Origin: Triplophysa rosa
Taxonomy: Eukaryota > Chordata > Actinopteri > Cypriniformes > Nemacheilidae
NCBI RefSeq assembly: GCF_024868665.1
Contig: NC_079900.1
Coordinates: 25,596,898-25,660,897 of the forward strand
Reading direction: 5' to 3'
DNA: 64,000 bases
A model generated the notes under the pieces. It did no database searches. It was not told where the DNA came from and saw nothing but the letters and a program-made list of their open reading frames with translations. The stretch's first letter is position 1, and each line of letters opens with the position of its first letter. This document shows positions 1-11,726 of this stretch, in pieces. The position numbers were made by a program, and so were the translations under genes.

Positions 1-1290
1 AACATATTAGCCCGGTTCTGTCAACCTTGCACTGGTTACCTATAAAGCATCGCGTTAACTTTAAAATCTTGCTTATTACCTATAAAGCCCTACATGGTTT
101 AGCTCCTCAGTACTTGAATGAACTCCTTTTGTATTACAGTCCTTCACGTGCATTACGCTCTCAGGCGTCCTGTCAGTTGGTAATACCTAGAATTTCAAAA
201 TCAAGTGCAGGTGGTAGATCCTTTTCCTATCTAGCGCCTAAACTTTGGAATAGTCTTCCCTGCACTGTCCGGGAGGCAGACACACTCTGTCAGTTTAAAT
301 CTAGACTAAAGACGCATCTTTTTAATCTTGCATACACTACTCTTCCATAATATAAATCTTCAGAGGGTTTAGGCTGCATTAGTTAGATCAACCGGAACCA
401 AAAACACAACTGATGTACTTGTTGCATCAAAGAGTACAGAACAGTACTCTACTCTCAGCCAGTCTTGTCTCATTGTTCCAAGGTTACCACAGCGAGCAGG
501 ATGCAGTTCATGGCCTGACCTGATGGTAGAGCGGAGAATGGGAAGTGGGGACCTGACAAGAGCTGAGATGATAGAGCTGGATAAAGAAGGACGCGGTCTC
601 TTGACATGTCTTCACCACAAAACTTCAAATGCTATTAGATTATTAATGATAATCTTAAACTATAATTTATTTTATTATTAAGTTTATTTATTTTATTTAG
701 CCTTGTTGTGCAAGTTCTCTGGAGCTTGTGCAGAGGCAGCAGCTTTTGCCAGAGGGGAACTGGAATCCCCTGGTTGGGCCTGGGTTCTCCTGAGGTTTTT
801 TTTCTCGATTAGAGTTTTGGGTTCCTCGCCACCGTTTGCATACTGTTTTTGCACTATCTGCCTGACCGGGGGGGCTGCTTTAGAATTTTAAAGTTTTACT
901 TAATTAATATTGCATATAGGAATTTATTATCTGTTATATTTGACCTGTGCTTCTCTCTCCTTTATCCTAAATGTGTGCTCTCACTGAGCGTGTGTGTGTG
1001 TGCGTACTTGTCTGTGTACGTACGTGTGTGTGTGTGTGTTGTGTGTGTGTGCGTGCGCATCCGTGTGTGTGTGTGTCTCTGTGTCTGTGTGTGTTGGTGC
1101 GTGTGCGTGTTGTGTGTGTGGAGTGTTTTGTGTGTGGGTGTGTCTGTCTTCTGTGTTTTCAACCTTTTCTTGTTTTTGCAGGTACAACTTTGATTGTTTT
1201 GCTTGTAGTCAATGTGTCTCATGTGCAGCTGCTTTGTAACAATGAAAATTGTAAAAGCGCTATATAAATAAAGTTGAGTTGAGTTGAGTT
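1..1290 (+). mobile_element. LINE 3' end, L2/CR1-like (5' truncated by the window edge)
   Basis: Bases 1-349 encode the C-terminal tail of a non-LTR retrotransposon ORF2 protein. It shows the family signatures HWLPI, YKALHGLAPQYL, RALRS, APKLWNSLP and FKSRLKTHLF, and stops at 347-349. About 900 bp of 3'UTR follow, including a GT microsatellite. The element ends with a short stem-like motif (gcgctatataaataaag) and a TTGAG tandem tail at about 1270-1290. The same terminal motif recurs at 34938-35000. The tail type and C-terminal pattern fit L2/CR1-like fish LINEs; the exact clade is inferred. Only the terminal part of the ORF is visible, so activity cannot be judged. Confidence 0.75.
989..1144. 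repeat. GT-rich microsatellite in LINE 3'UTR
   Basis: Imperfect (GT)n with GC interruptions. It generates spurious Cys/Val and Thr/His ORFs in several frames. Confidence 0.9.
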
Positions 1291-1669
1291 GTTAAAGTAA
1301 GAAAAGAAATTCAGACGTAAATAAATACATAAAAGAAGAGTTTGGTTCCAAAATGATATAATTATTTTCAAAAATCACGTTTTGTATTATGCTATCGTGT
1401 TTTTATTGTGTTTTATTGTGTCAGGTGTATTTTTTTGTTATTCTGGCTTAAATGAAAACAAACCAACTGCCGTTTGATTTATATTAATTGGAATGCTCAA
1501 TAAAAACATGATTTTTGAACAATTTTAAAAACAAATTTTGGAACCAAACCAAACAGGATTACTACTTTTTATACAGTATTAGCTTGGGGGTAAATTCTGG
1601 GGTTTTACATGGTTACCTTGATTACAAACAAAGCGCAAATTCACTGATGTCTGACAGACATATTTGTAC
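1291..1669. other. cacng5 intron 4 (partial), no feature seen
   Basis: AT-rich sequence between the LINE tail and the exon 4 donor. It includes a GT-rich stretch, but no exon, repeat boundary or RNA gene was recognised. Confidence 0.5.
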
Positions 1670-1815
1670 CTCTGTGAGGAGGAAGGAGATGGCAGCAAAC
1701 GCGAATGACCAGCCGTACTTATAGCTGAAATACGCTTCATTACTCTTGGTCCTGTTCAACATCTCATCATTAATGCTGGAGATGTAGAGAACCAAACCCA
1801 CCACCAGAGACAGAC
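1670..1815 (-). CDS. cacng5: cacng5 coding exon 4
   Basis: 146-nt exon, acceptor ag at 1816-1817 and donor gtac at 1666-1669. It encodes G-LSLVVGLVLYISSINDEM through FAFAAISFLLTE, completing TM3 and most of TM4. It ends in phase 0 after codon 190. The expected next exon (beginning around SAGVMSVYLF in human) was not found in 1-1665, so it is to the left of the window. Confidence 0.95.
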
Positions 1816-4800
1816 CTGTGTGACAGAGAAACATCCGTTTGAGCCAGCGTGACATCACGCCTTACAATGTATGAACCAGGGTTACAAGTACCTGACAAGA
1901 TGAAGAAGGTTCCAGAGACGAAGGCCAGTATGGTGCGGTGGGGCCGGATGTGTCCGATGTTGTTCAACACAAAGCCGATGAACATAAAGAACAAACTGAC
2001 CAGTGGGAACGGCGTCGCCGAGCGAATCATCTCTGCACAGAAACCACAAACATAAAAGAATTATGTTTGCCACTTTCACATTTATACATTAAATCCCCAC
2101 ATGCTGACAAAATGTACAGTGTATAGCTTCAAAACTGTAAGTCCCTTTGGATAAAAGCTAGAATTCTACCAAAAGAGTACAGCAGTATGTCATTGTATAA
2201 CACATTCTGAATATGATTAAATCCTCTTCTGTGATCTAATAAAACACAAAGTCGCATGCCTGTGAAGGAGGAGATGATTTTAGTCGGAGACTCTGAGGAA
2301 GGGGTTCTCCAGAGGTTACAAGGGGTCCCCAGAAAATGTTTAGGGAAAAAATCTAAAACTGTTTAAATCTACTAAACATATTTAGTGTACATTTTTGACA
2401 TAAACTACTGCAATTTACATAATATGTTTTGCATATTGTTGTAGTTATGCAGTTCATGGTAAAATACTAATAAGTGCTAATTTACACATAAGTATTTTTG
2501 GCAACTTAACTATTTGGGTATTATACAATTTCATGTCCAGCAATATTTAGAAACTAAAGCAAAACTAGGATGGAGCCATTGAAGCAGATATTAAAATAAA
2601 GCTGGTTCTTGTAGTGTGTGTGTAATTGTATATACTGTAAGGTTTATAACAACAGGGGAAATGCTGTGCGTCCTCGTAAATCGATTTTCTTTTTAATTAA
2701 AAATAACAAATGTGATGGTTTAGAGGTAGTATGGGATAGAATATACAATTTGAACAGTATAGAAGTCATTATATACTGTATATGGAGTGTGTGCAAGTGT
2801 GCGTGTGTGTGTGTATGCGCGTGTGTGTTATCACTTACTCAGAACACTGACTGTGGACTCACTGGTGATCTGGATGCTCATAGGCATCATATACTCGATG
2901 GTGAAGCAGCGTCCTCTCTCCTCACCTGACAAAGACACGTCACAGCACAATCTTACTGCTCACATGTTGCATTAAGAGACTTTATAGAGATAAGACCTAC
3001 AGATAAGACTGTAGGTACCAACGTTGTCTCAGATGTTTCTTTTAAAATTGTTTAGGATAAATAAAAATAGATTTGTGTAAAGACAAGAGGTGTTTCAAGT
3101 ACATTAATTCAGAGCCAATTTATCCAGATAAGACATGTTATGAGATATTATAAGCACTTCTACTGTAAGTAACATGTAAACAACATATGAGCAGAATAAT
3201 CATGAAACACTTTATTCACTCTGGTCTGAATATATACGGTGCTCTGATGTTTCAACAGTTTCATTCAAATCAGAGGGCGGCAACTGAACATGCCTGATAC
3301 AAAGCTTTTACATTTATACGGAGAGCTACATTTTCAATTTCAGACTTTGGACGCACTCTCAAACTCTCAATGACAATGTATTTTTATAAGTCGAAAAAAA
3401 TGTATAAATCCAAGAGCAACCATCCAGCACACCGTATCACGGTGGCTCCGAGTTTGTCATGGGCAGAATTTGAATCAAAGTGAATGTAGTTAGACATGAG
3501 GAGAGAAGTGTGAGTGAGGCGTCACAGCTGAGTCACTGCTGACACTGACAGATCCATCGTGTCTTATAACACCCACCCTAATGCCTCCCTCTCACATTCA
3601 ACAACCTCAAGACTTCTCAAAGTTTCGGATGTTCAAGCGCAGGAGCCTCACCATCTCATCCCTGTGGAGCTCAAATGACTCATCACATCTGCTTACGGTC
3701 ACGCCCAGTTTCACCGGCTATAAACAGCGTGGGTTTGGATCAAACCCGGTCCAAACACTTGCCCACAAACACTGTACCTTCCTTCACACAATGTGTGTGT
3801 GTGTGGACATGTTTTTATATCCCGGTGGGGACCTAAACCCGAATGCACACCAACACATGGGGGCTCGTGTCACTGTGGGGACCAAAATTGAGGTCCCCAT
3901 GGGCACAAAAGCTTATAAATTGTACAGAACAATATTTTAAAAAAATCTAAAAATGCAAAAAGTTTTCTATGATCTTTAGGTTTAGGGGTAGGGTTAGGGG
4001 ATAAAATATACAGTTTGTACAGTATAAAAAACATCACGCCTATGGACTGTCCCCACGGAGATAATAAACTGTGTGTGGGTGGGTGGGTGCGTGCGTGTCA
4101 CAGCAGGCTTTTTGTTTGGCAATTCAGATGACAGTGAGCTGAAAGCCTATAAGCGATAATGAGAAACACAACCTCACGTGTATAAACCTCCTCCATACAT
4201 GAGAAGACGTGTCTTCCTGAAACACATTCCTCACAACATTTGCCATGGAGATGTTGGGACACAACTGCGGCCTTTCTACAGTAATTGCCCCAGAATGCCT
4301 GACCTGACAGAAATAAAAGTCCGAAATCAATAAGCCCCTTTAAATGTGTACTGTCAACTCAATCGACTGACTATTTACAAAAGAATTAAAATATTGTTTA
4401 GGAGAATAGCCCACATCTAAAGCAGCTGGATAGAATTTTGGATATTTTAATATAGGACCCCCAACCTAATTAAGGCTTCCTACATTAGGTTTAACAGATA
4501 ATTGTTCACAAAGATACTAAAGAAACTGGTTAATAATTCTGTACATTTACTGTACATCTTCTTGGACAGGGAAAAAACATGATCTTTAAGAAATCTGAAG
4601 ATGCCCATCAATGTGAGTCCTTCTCACTGGTTTGCAATTAACAGCGTTATCAACATTATTTTATATCTCCACGCTGGGAGTTTCATCTCTATTTGCACAA
4701 AGATCACAACTGACAGCACCAGGGAGACAAATATATAGAAATGTTTGTTATGATGTAATGTTAGTGTGTGAAGACAAACACCGGAAAAAACATTCAAGAA

Positions 4801-7800
4801 CTGCGGACCTCACTAATTTAAGACCATGAATCCTAAATATAACAATGGTGTAAAAATAGAAATGATCATTAAATAATGACTCAACTTTGACATTAATGGA
4901 TATTTTATATTATATTTATATTAGTATTATATCATTTAATAGTTCACCCAAAAACATTTCAGTGAACAAAAACTATGGAGCGAAAATTGTGCCTAAACTT
5001 AACAAACAAATCCAGTGTTTTGCAAACAAACGCAACCTTTTATGCAAAAGAAATAAACTCTGAAACAAACAGAAAGCGTTTTACAAATACGTAATGCAAT
5101 TCGAGAGAAAATGCAAAGGTGTACCATATAAATGTACTGTGTTTAAGTCTCACCTTTTTATGAGATTCTCTCAGCTTGATTTTCTCACAAATGTTAATGT
5201 TAAAGTGCAGATTTTCTCAGTTATGCAACTTCTCCCAAAACAGCACATAGTTCAAATGTTTGACTTACATTTATATATACAGTTTTTTTGTGCTGGTTTA
5301 TTTTATTGCAAAAATTGCCCAATTAGCTTGAAATAGCCAAAAAAATAGCAGCATTCATTTTAAACCTAAATAGGCATATGGCAACCAAACAATGTAGACG
5401 ACTGACTGAAACAACTGCCATGACGATTTATTTTCTTTTTCATCTTTTATAGCTAGAAAACTCTCTACTTTAATGCCATAGTGTTTGACATAATGTTAAA
5501 TACTTTTTATCTATGAGTTGCTATGGATAAAAGTCAAACATATGTATCAATGCAACCTTCATCCAGAAAAATTTCTAAAAACCGAGTCGCATCTCAGAAA
5601 GCGCGCAAAATACTAAAATCTTACAAAAGAAATTGACATATAAACCAGGCCCGGTTCCTGCCAGGTGCAGAAGGGTGGACTAACAGATATCCTGGCTGGG
5701 CATATACCCCAACCACACAGACAGTATAGCTGCAGACAAAATTAAGAGTCCATTTCAAAAGTATTTTCCTTTTTTTCTGATAAGAATGTGTTTTGGTAAA
5801 ATGATCATTTTTGTTTATTTCTGTGAACTTCTGACAACATTTCTCCCAAATTTCATATAATTTCTTTTTATTTATTTGGACAAAATGAACTGGAGAAAAC
5901 AGGTCAAAACAACAGAAAAGATGATCTGTATTTTTAAAACAGAAACACCGCAAAAAACAAGTTCATATTTAGTTTTAAGCAACACAAAACTAATGTTTGT
6001 ACATGTTAGAAAAAGTAGAAAAAGTGCTTTTGTTGGAATTCAACAAACACTGCATATATGACTGCAATACATGCAGGATTTAAATGATTTATGATGTTAT
6101 AAATATAACAAACAGGCATTCATTACAGAAAACTGCGAGTTTTAAACAAAAAATAATTCTTGTTGATTATTGCCTTTTATATAGTAATTGTGTATAAATT
6201 ATATAGTAATTTCATTGATGTTTTACACCTTATATAAAGCGGTTATTTAAACTTGACATAAATAGAAGCCTACAAAAGAAAGCGGGCTAAGAACATTCCC
6301 CATCACTGAACGATCACTTATTTCTGTTTAATGAATTGAATGAATTAATCTTATTACACTGCACAATGAACTTTACATCGTGTCTGCTGTTTTTCATGTG
6401 GTATCGTGAGCGCGCATCGCGCCTAAACTAAACTATTTTGCACATTGTTTCGCTACCACCTGCAGCGTGAATTGGGGTGTTTGAGATGGAGAGAGACAGA
6501 TTTATTTCTGAAGCGGGAGCTTCGGAAGATGGAGCTTTCAGTCATTACAAGTCAATAGGTTAAAATCTAGCCTATATATTGCAAGCAAATAATAGCTGTT
6601 TGTTAACAGCACAAAATAAGACCTCAAAAATGAATAAATGAATCTGATTTTACTGCACAATTAATTTTACATGCTTAATTTTACACATGTGCAGTGCGTC
6701 TAAAATTCCTTTGCACAATATTTTGCTTCCACCTGTAGCATGCTTCTCTGTTACAAACTAAAGCCAGAGTGAAGTGAAGTGTGAAGTTGCTTTCAGCCAA
6801 TAGAAAATACAACAATTTTTGGTGTTATTTTTTGATTCTCATTGGGTGGGCAAGACAGACGTTTAGGTGGGTTCAGCCCACCCCTGCCTATGTCTAGTGC
6901 CTGCCCTGATATAAACACAAAATGACGTCAAAATTCCCTTATAAGAAAGTATCCTTGTAAAAGTAGTGTGTTTTGTGAACGTAAACAGTTGGGAAACAAG
7001 AACGAGAAAATGAGAAGGGGTGGAAGGGGTGACAACATTGCAAATGCATCCAGTTTGTTGTACGTTATTTGTATATTAAAACCAATGCATAATTCATTAT
7101 TTATTATTAAGAACAGAAACTGATTATTATTAACAGTTTCAATAAATTTCATGAGACTAACTGAATGAAACTTGATGAATGAAATTAATTCAGTTTCTGG
7201 CACTGGCAAGGGTGGCACGCAAGGTAATGTTCATGGCTTCTTCCTATAGAAACTAGTGTCAAATTCCCAATAGCACCACCTGGTGTTTTGTAAGAGAAAG
7301 TTGCACATGCATTTGTGAGAAAATCTGCACGTTAACATTTGTGAGAAAATCTGCACGGTAACATTTGTGAGAAAATCATGAGAGAATCTCATAAAAAGGT
7401 GAGACTTAAACACAGTACATTTATATGGTACACCTTTGCATTTTCTCTCGAATTGCATTATGTATTTGTAAAACGCTTTCTGTTTGTTTCAGAGTTTATT
7501 TCTTTTGCATTAAAGGTTGCGTTTGTTTGCAAAACGCTGGATTTGTTTGTTAAGTTTATAGGCACAATTTTCGCTCCATAAAAAACAAGTGATAATAAGG
7601 TTAAAAACGTTCAAAATGTCTAATCTGCTATTGAATCATCAGTTCCTCAAAATATTTAAATCTACTATATCCCATCATAATATGTCATTGACATCACAAA
7701 TGATAAGAAATGACGTCTATCACTGACTTTAAACGTGCCATGATCATTATTCTATGATTGCTATATCAAATCAAAACAAAATAAATCAATAAATAAGATT

Positions 7801-9041
7801 ATAAACACAATATTTATAAATGTAACACAGTAAATACAGCATATATCATTCACTCACAATAAGCCACGTCTCACCACTAGAACATTATTCTAAATCCCCA
7901 ATAAATGTCAGAAATTTGTCCCACCTCCTCCAGTAAACATCCATTTTATTAAGTAATCTAGAAGACATTTTCTCATATGCTGCCATCTTCCCCAGCTCTA
8001 TAACCCAGTCCTGGAAAGACGCTGTGAGCCAGCTATCTGCCAGCCCTTCATAATGATTTGTCTCCCTATCATAATGCATATCTGTATCCATTCTGATTCA
8101 ACATTGGGTTCTAGAAGAGATGGGTCTCCCAGTATATAAAGAGCAGGGCAGAATGGTAAGCTGCATTCTGTCACTTCTTGAATATACAGTAGTCATGAAC
8201 CTTCAGCCAAAATTCCTGTATTCTTGAGCAGGACCACAGGGCATGCAACAATATAAGTGTATTGAGGCAATGGAGGGCTACAGAAAAAGGAAAGAGTGTC
8301 AGCACTTAGCCTGTTACACAAAACTGTTGAATGACTTCATAAGACCTGAAATTAGTGCTCAAAATGAGGGGGGATCTAGGACCCCCCATCAGGCATTAGT
8401 TACCCTCTATAAGAGGTTAAAAATAGACTTAGTGGGGCCCTTCAGATATTTTTTATTAATAATAATAATAATAATCTCAAATTTGTGCAGTCAAGACAGT
8501 AAATATTGTGTTTAAAGTATTTAAGAGCGTTACATCTTTTTTAAATGAGCTTCATATAATTTATTGCTGGTTTTCACCTCTCTGAAGGTAGCTTGGGCAA
8601 AAAAAAAGAATGCTAAGAAATCCCCACTTGGAAATAAAAAGATGTTTACTTATTTTTTAGGGGTAATTTTCGCTTTTTGAGCATTGTTCCTTTTGGCTTA
8701 CAGTACAATGAATATTATTGGTCAAGGGAAAAACGTATTTACAACTTTGTTCTGTAGTCTAGTGTGTAAATGAAGTACAGCCGTGAATAAGAAAACACTG
8801 TAATATGCAAATACTGAAATGGGCTGTCCAAAAACACAGACTCACCTGCTAGAAAACAAACCCTCCACAGGCCGGAGTGGATGGACATGCGTATGTCAGT
8901 GCTCTGGTTGAGAGGCATTATGACTCCCTCCTCCAGATAGAGCCAGTAGTCAGTGCTGACGGCGATACCCAGCAGCCCCAGACTGCATACCGCAAACACA
9001 CTGCTCAGCAGGGTCAGCGCCTTCCTCCCGCACACGCTCAT
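1670..9041 (-). CDS. cacng5: Voltage-dependent calcium channel gamma-5 subunit (TARP), exons 1-4, 3' partial
   Basis: Four minus-strand exons (9041-8846, 2925-2839, 2032-1892, 1815-1670) join in frame to 190 codons of a protein usually about 275 aa long. The fused product has four-TM claudin/TARP topology: TM1 (about residues 8-28, LLSSVFAVCSLGLLGIAVST), an extracellular loop with an N-glycosylation sequon (NQS) and the claudin signature GLWRVC, then TM2, TM3 and TM4. The start MSVCGRKALTLLSS and the segments YWLYLEEG and FTIEYMMPM match mammalian CACNG5 and differ from CACNG7 (MSHCSSRAL, YWLYMEEG). Known role: auxiliary subunit that modulates AMPA receptor trafficking and gating at the plasma membrane. 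The last exon (cytoplasmic tail and PDZ ligand) is outside the window. It lies downstream of prkca on the same strand, as in human. Confidence 0.93.
1892..2032 (-). CDS. cacng5: cacng5 coding exon 3
   Basis: 141-nt exon, acceptor ag at 2033-2034 and donor gtac at 1888-1891. It encodes K-MIRSATPFPLVSLFFMF through AFVSGTFFILSG: TM2, the short loop NNIGHIRPHRT, and the start of TM3. It enters and leaves in phase 1. Confidence 0.95.
2785..2829. repeat. GT microsatellite next to cacng5 exon 2 donor
   Basis: Imperfect (GT)n ending 4 bp from the gtaagt donor of exon 2, on the intronic side. Confidence 0.85.
2839..2925 (-). CDS. cacng5: cacng5 coding exon 2
   Basis: 87-nt exon, acceptor ag at 2926-2927 and donor gtaagt at 2833-2838. 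It encodes G-EERGRCFTIEYMMPMS through TSESTVSVL in the extracellular loop, including the conserved second Cys. It enters in phase 1 and leaves in phase 1. It is short and read in a microsatellite-rich context, so ORF callers miss it. Confidence 0.93.
3808..4068 (+). repeat. GGGGACC-family interspersed repeat, copy 1
   Basis: A block with several ggggacc / ggtcccca motifs, a ttaggggtagggttagggg tract and ends at tgtccccacgg. Two reverse-oriented copies occur at 28205-28470 and 28560-28796, so this is a dispersed family. Class unknown from sequence alone. Confidence 0.75.
4974..7580. mobile_element. Foldback DNA transposon with long terminal inverted repeats
   Basis: The left end (4974-about 5222) is the reverse complement of the right end (about 7320-7580). 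The outermost 20 bp (tatggagcgaaaattgtgcc) match perfectly. The inverted arms are about 250 bp and both encode the same spurious peptide on opposite strands. The right arm also has a threefold tandem of an acatttgtgagaaaatc unit. The 2.1 kb interior has no intact transposase, so the element is non-autonomous. Superfamily unassigned. It sits in cacng5 intron 1. Confidence 0.8.
7880..8350 (-). pseudogene. L1-like LINE ORF2 C-terminal remnant
   Basis: Minus-strand translation shows degraded ORF2 C-terminus signatures: LLHALWSCSRIQEFW at about 8250, then, after stops and frame changes, YEKMSSRLLNKMDVYW and RRWDKFL near 7900-7980. This order (HxLWSC...EFW, then the terminal W-rich segment) is typical of L1-like LINEs in fish and amphibians. 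No complete domain remains. It sits in cacng5 intron 1. Confidence 0.55.
8846..9041 (-). CDS. cacng5: cacng5 coding exon 1
   Basis: It starts at ATG 9039-9041 in good context (ggcATGa) and encodes MSVCGRKALTLL through FLAG. It ends one base into a Gly codon at donor gtgagt (8840-8845). It contains TM1, the NQST glycosylation sequon and the GLWRVC claudin motif. The reading frame continues 12 bases upstream to a GTG, but the ATG matches the conserved start. A plausible acceptor ag at 9085-9086 would place the 5'UTR part at 9042-9084. Confidence 0.95.
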
Positions 9042-10402
9042 GCCACTCAGCACCAGCAGGGGGCGTCCGCGCTACACAACCGATCTGACCGGGAAACAGA
9101 TGTGTGAAAGAGCGCACAACAAGAGCTGCTGACTGTAAACCAGCAGGACTGACACATGATGAATGGCATAACTGAGAATCAACATCCTTTTCAGAAGCAC
9201 ACGGATGCTGTTTGAATACTAATATGACAGGAAAGATCTAAATTGACATTCACACGAGAAAGAACTGTTCAATAGAGTTTGTGACCAAACCAGGACTTTC
9301 CATTGGCTTAATGGTTTTTATCCTAACCTAACGGTGCTTTTAAACCTTACCACTACACATGATCCTCACAGAAACCTTTCTGCATTTCTGTATATGTGCT
9401 TTTCAATAAAACAGTATCGTGTTTATTAAACCATGTAAGTGACAAGAACAGATTGTGTGTCCACGCAATCTAGCAAAATGGTTTTCCTACGTGTGGCCGT
9501 TTTCGTCCCCATTTTCGCAATGTAGGTCAAAGCAGCACACAAACACACACACGCACACACAGATGCATTGAGTCAGGGCACTAATGAAGGCTTTTCACGT
9601 GTGTTCATGTGTCATCCGAGCACAGCTGCGGCCGCAGAGCATCAGTTTTCAACAACTGTCAGCTCACACAAATCACACTTCTTGACGTTTAATGAAGTAT
9701 ACCTGTCACTCAGAACGTCAGGGCATCCATTGCTTCTGAGGTTTATACGTAAATGTTGACAGACCTGTTAGAAAGACACGTTCACGAGTGGCACTGATAA
9801 CAATTTACACAATATAAGGAGGCACTGATACACAGTTCACAAAATATAATGCCCAAGTGTGGCTCATGTGGATTTTAACGCAGTTTTGTTAAAACAGACT
9901 TAAACAACGTAAATAAATCTACATTTGATCAGAAACTTCATATTCATCATTTAAGTATACGTAGGCTATATGTAAAACAACCTTAACGATCCACAGCATG
10001 ACTGTTATTACATTATTATAAACTAAGTTTACTGCTGAACAATAAGAGTTATTTCATATAATTTACTCAACAAATTACACTCGCATTACATTACACTGCA
10101 TGCACGAGATATATCATAACGAGCATTACACGAATAAAACAAACGAACCTACTTAAAAGATATAAATAAACAAGAAATGCGTCATATATAAAAATAAAAT
10201 TACATGCATTAGATATGGGTATAATAAACTCACACGTAGAAATACAAACATTAAATGCATGAGAAAAATAAACATTAAATACATTAATTAAACATTGCAT
10301 GCATACGATACATAAATGACGTATTAAATTAAATGAGACGACTATTAAATGTGTGAGATATCTAAAAGAAGTGAGTAGCTGTTGAAAAAGCAGATTATTT
10401 AC

Positions 10403-10500
10403 CTGATGAATGTTTTTGATGGAGGCATTAGCTGTGTTTGGAATGAAAAGCTCGACGCTGGAGTCTGAAATGAGCGCGTGTGCGAGTGTGTGTGGAGAGG
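10403..10500 (-). other. cacng5: Candidate cacng5 5'UTR exon / transcription start region
   Basis: On the minus strand this ends in a good donor, CATCAG|gtaaat (gt at 10401-10402). It lies 1.3 kb upstream of the plausible acceptor (9085-9086) before the ATG exon. It has no long ORF, as expected for a noncoding first exon. The 5' boundary is a guess. Evidence is positional plus one splice site only. Confidence 0.35.
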
Positions 10501-10503
10501 GCA

Positions 10504-11726
10504 CGTCTGATTCATTTAAACGAAGCGGTTCGACTCTAGACGGTTCTTTTCAGTAAATCGACTCTTTGATTCATTGACGTTGCCACTCTTTAAACGATGC
10601 TGGGTATAGGCCTATTTGCAAATTCCAGTCGTAAGTGAGCATCCCTATGTCCTAGTCAATTGTCAAGAACTTCTGAAATCCCAAGTACAGCACCCTGAAT
10701 GGAGACGAGCAATTGTGACAATTAACTAAAGCCCTCTTAAAAATGTACCAATGTTGTAAAGGTAACCAGGCTTTGGTATATTGATAATGTCGTGGCAAAA
10801 AGTTGATCAGCCAATGTTGAAAGAATTCACGAAGACCAGAGAGCCAGGTTTCAAGAGGTTTCAATCTTTATTTGCTCGAGCAAGCAAAGTGAGACATACA
10901 GAGTTCATCTGTAGATGCCTAACAATTACACTTCTGACTCCATCTTTTATACACTGTTCTCAAGTTGTTATCACAGTTTAAACCAATCATATTTACCTGA
11001 CATCATCTTCTCCCAATCAGGTTCTACATGACATCACTTATTTTTGTTTGCCCATCCTCTTTTGACTTTCCACAGTTATATATCAAACTGTTTACGTTAA
11101 CTTTTAACTGTGGCGAAACCTGTTAAAGGATTAAAAAATATATGTACATACAGTACATCCATCTTTAAAATGCAGATGTATGTCATTTTGTCAGTTGCTA
11201 CTGTATGACAGACAAACACATCCATCTCTGAAATGCGAATGTATGTCATATTGTCATTTACTACCCCTAGCTTACATGTACTTCAAAAACTACTATGCAT
11301 TTTAGACCAGATCTCTTGTGAAGAGTACATATTGTGTGTGTGCTCAAAGCGTTTTGCGTGCAAAGGATGTCTTATGGTGCTGTTTGATGTTTAACTTGGC
11401 CTGTAACCTTTGACCCATGAGATCATGGTCTTTTTGCTATGAGACTCATAGTCTCTTTTCTGTGTTAGAGAAGTGTGTGAGACCTATAACTAGTTTAAAT
11501 GCATTGTCTCATATAAAAACTCAATCAATAATAGAAAAACTAAATACTGTAATAAAAATAATAGAAAAACTTAATACTGTAATAGAAAAACCACCATAAT
11601 AACCATTTTTATCACCATAGGCTATTTTACTATAAATATTATGTTTAAACTATGGTTACAAATAGTAAATTTAATGTTTTGTACTCTAAAAGCATGGTTA
11701 ATTGTAAGTGGCGTTTGATTGAGGGG
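10504..11726. other. Intergenic, no gene seen
   Basis: A near-repeat pair around 11150-11260 (catccatctt/ctaaaatgc...atgtatgtcat) suggests an unclassified repeat. No coding, RNA or transposon end was identified. Confidence 0.4.

Noticed and set aside
962..1267. Several 68-114 aa ORFs rich in Cys/Val or Thr/His
   Set aside because: They are translations of a GT/CA microsatellite in different frames.
4124..4330. 68-codon minus-strand ORF in cacng5 intron 1
   Set aside because: No splice sites or domain; consistent with chance.
5094..7458. Same peptide start MQFERKCKGVPYK on both strands
   Set aside because: Product of the inverted ends of a foldback transposon, not a gene family.
10091..10504. 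137-codon minus-strand ORF upstream of cacng5
   Set aside because: AT-rich Ile/Phe/Cys composition, no homology recognised; overlaps the candidate noncoding exon.
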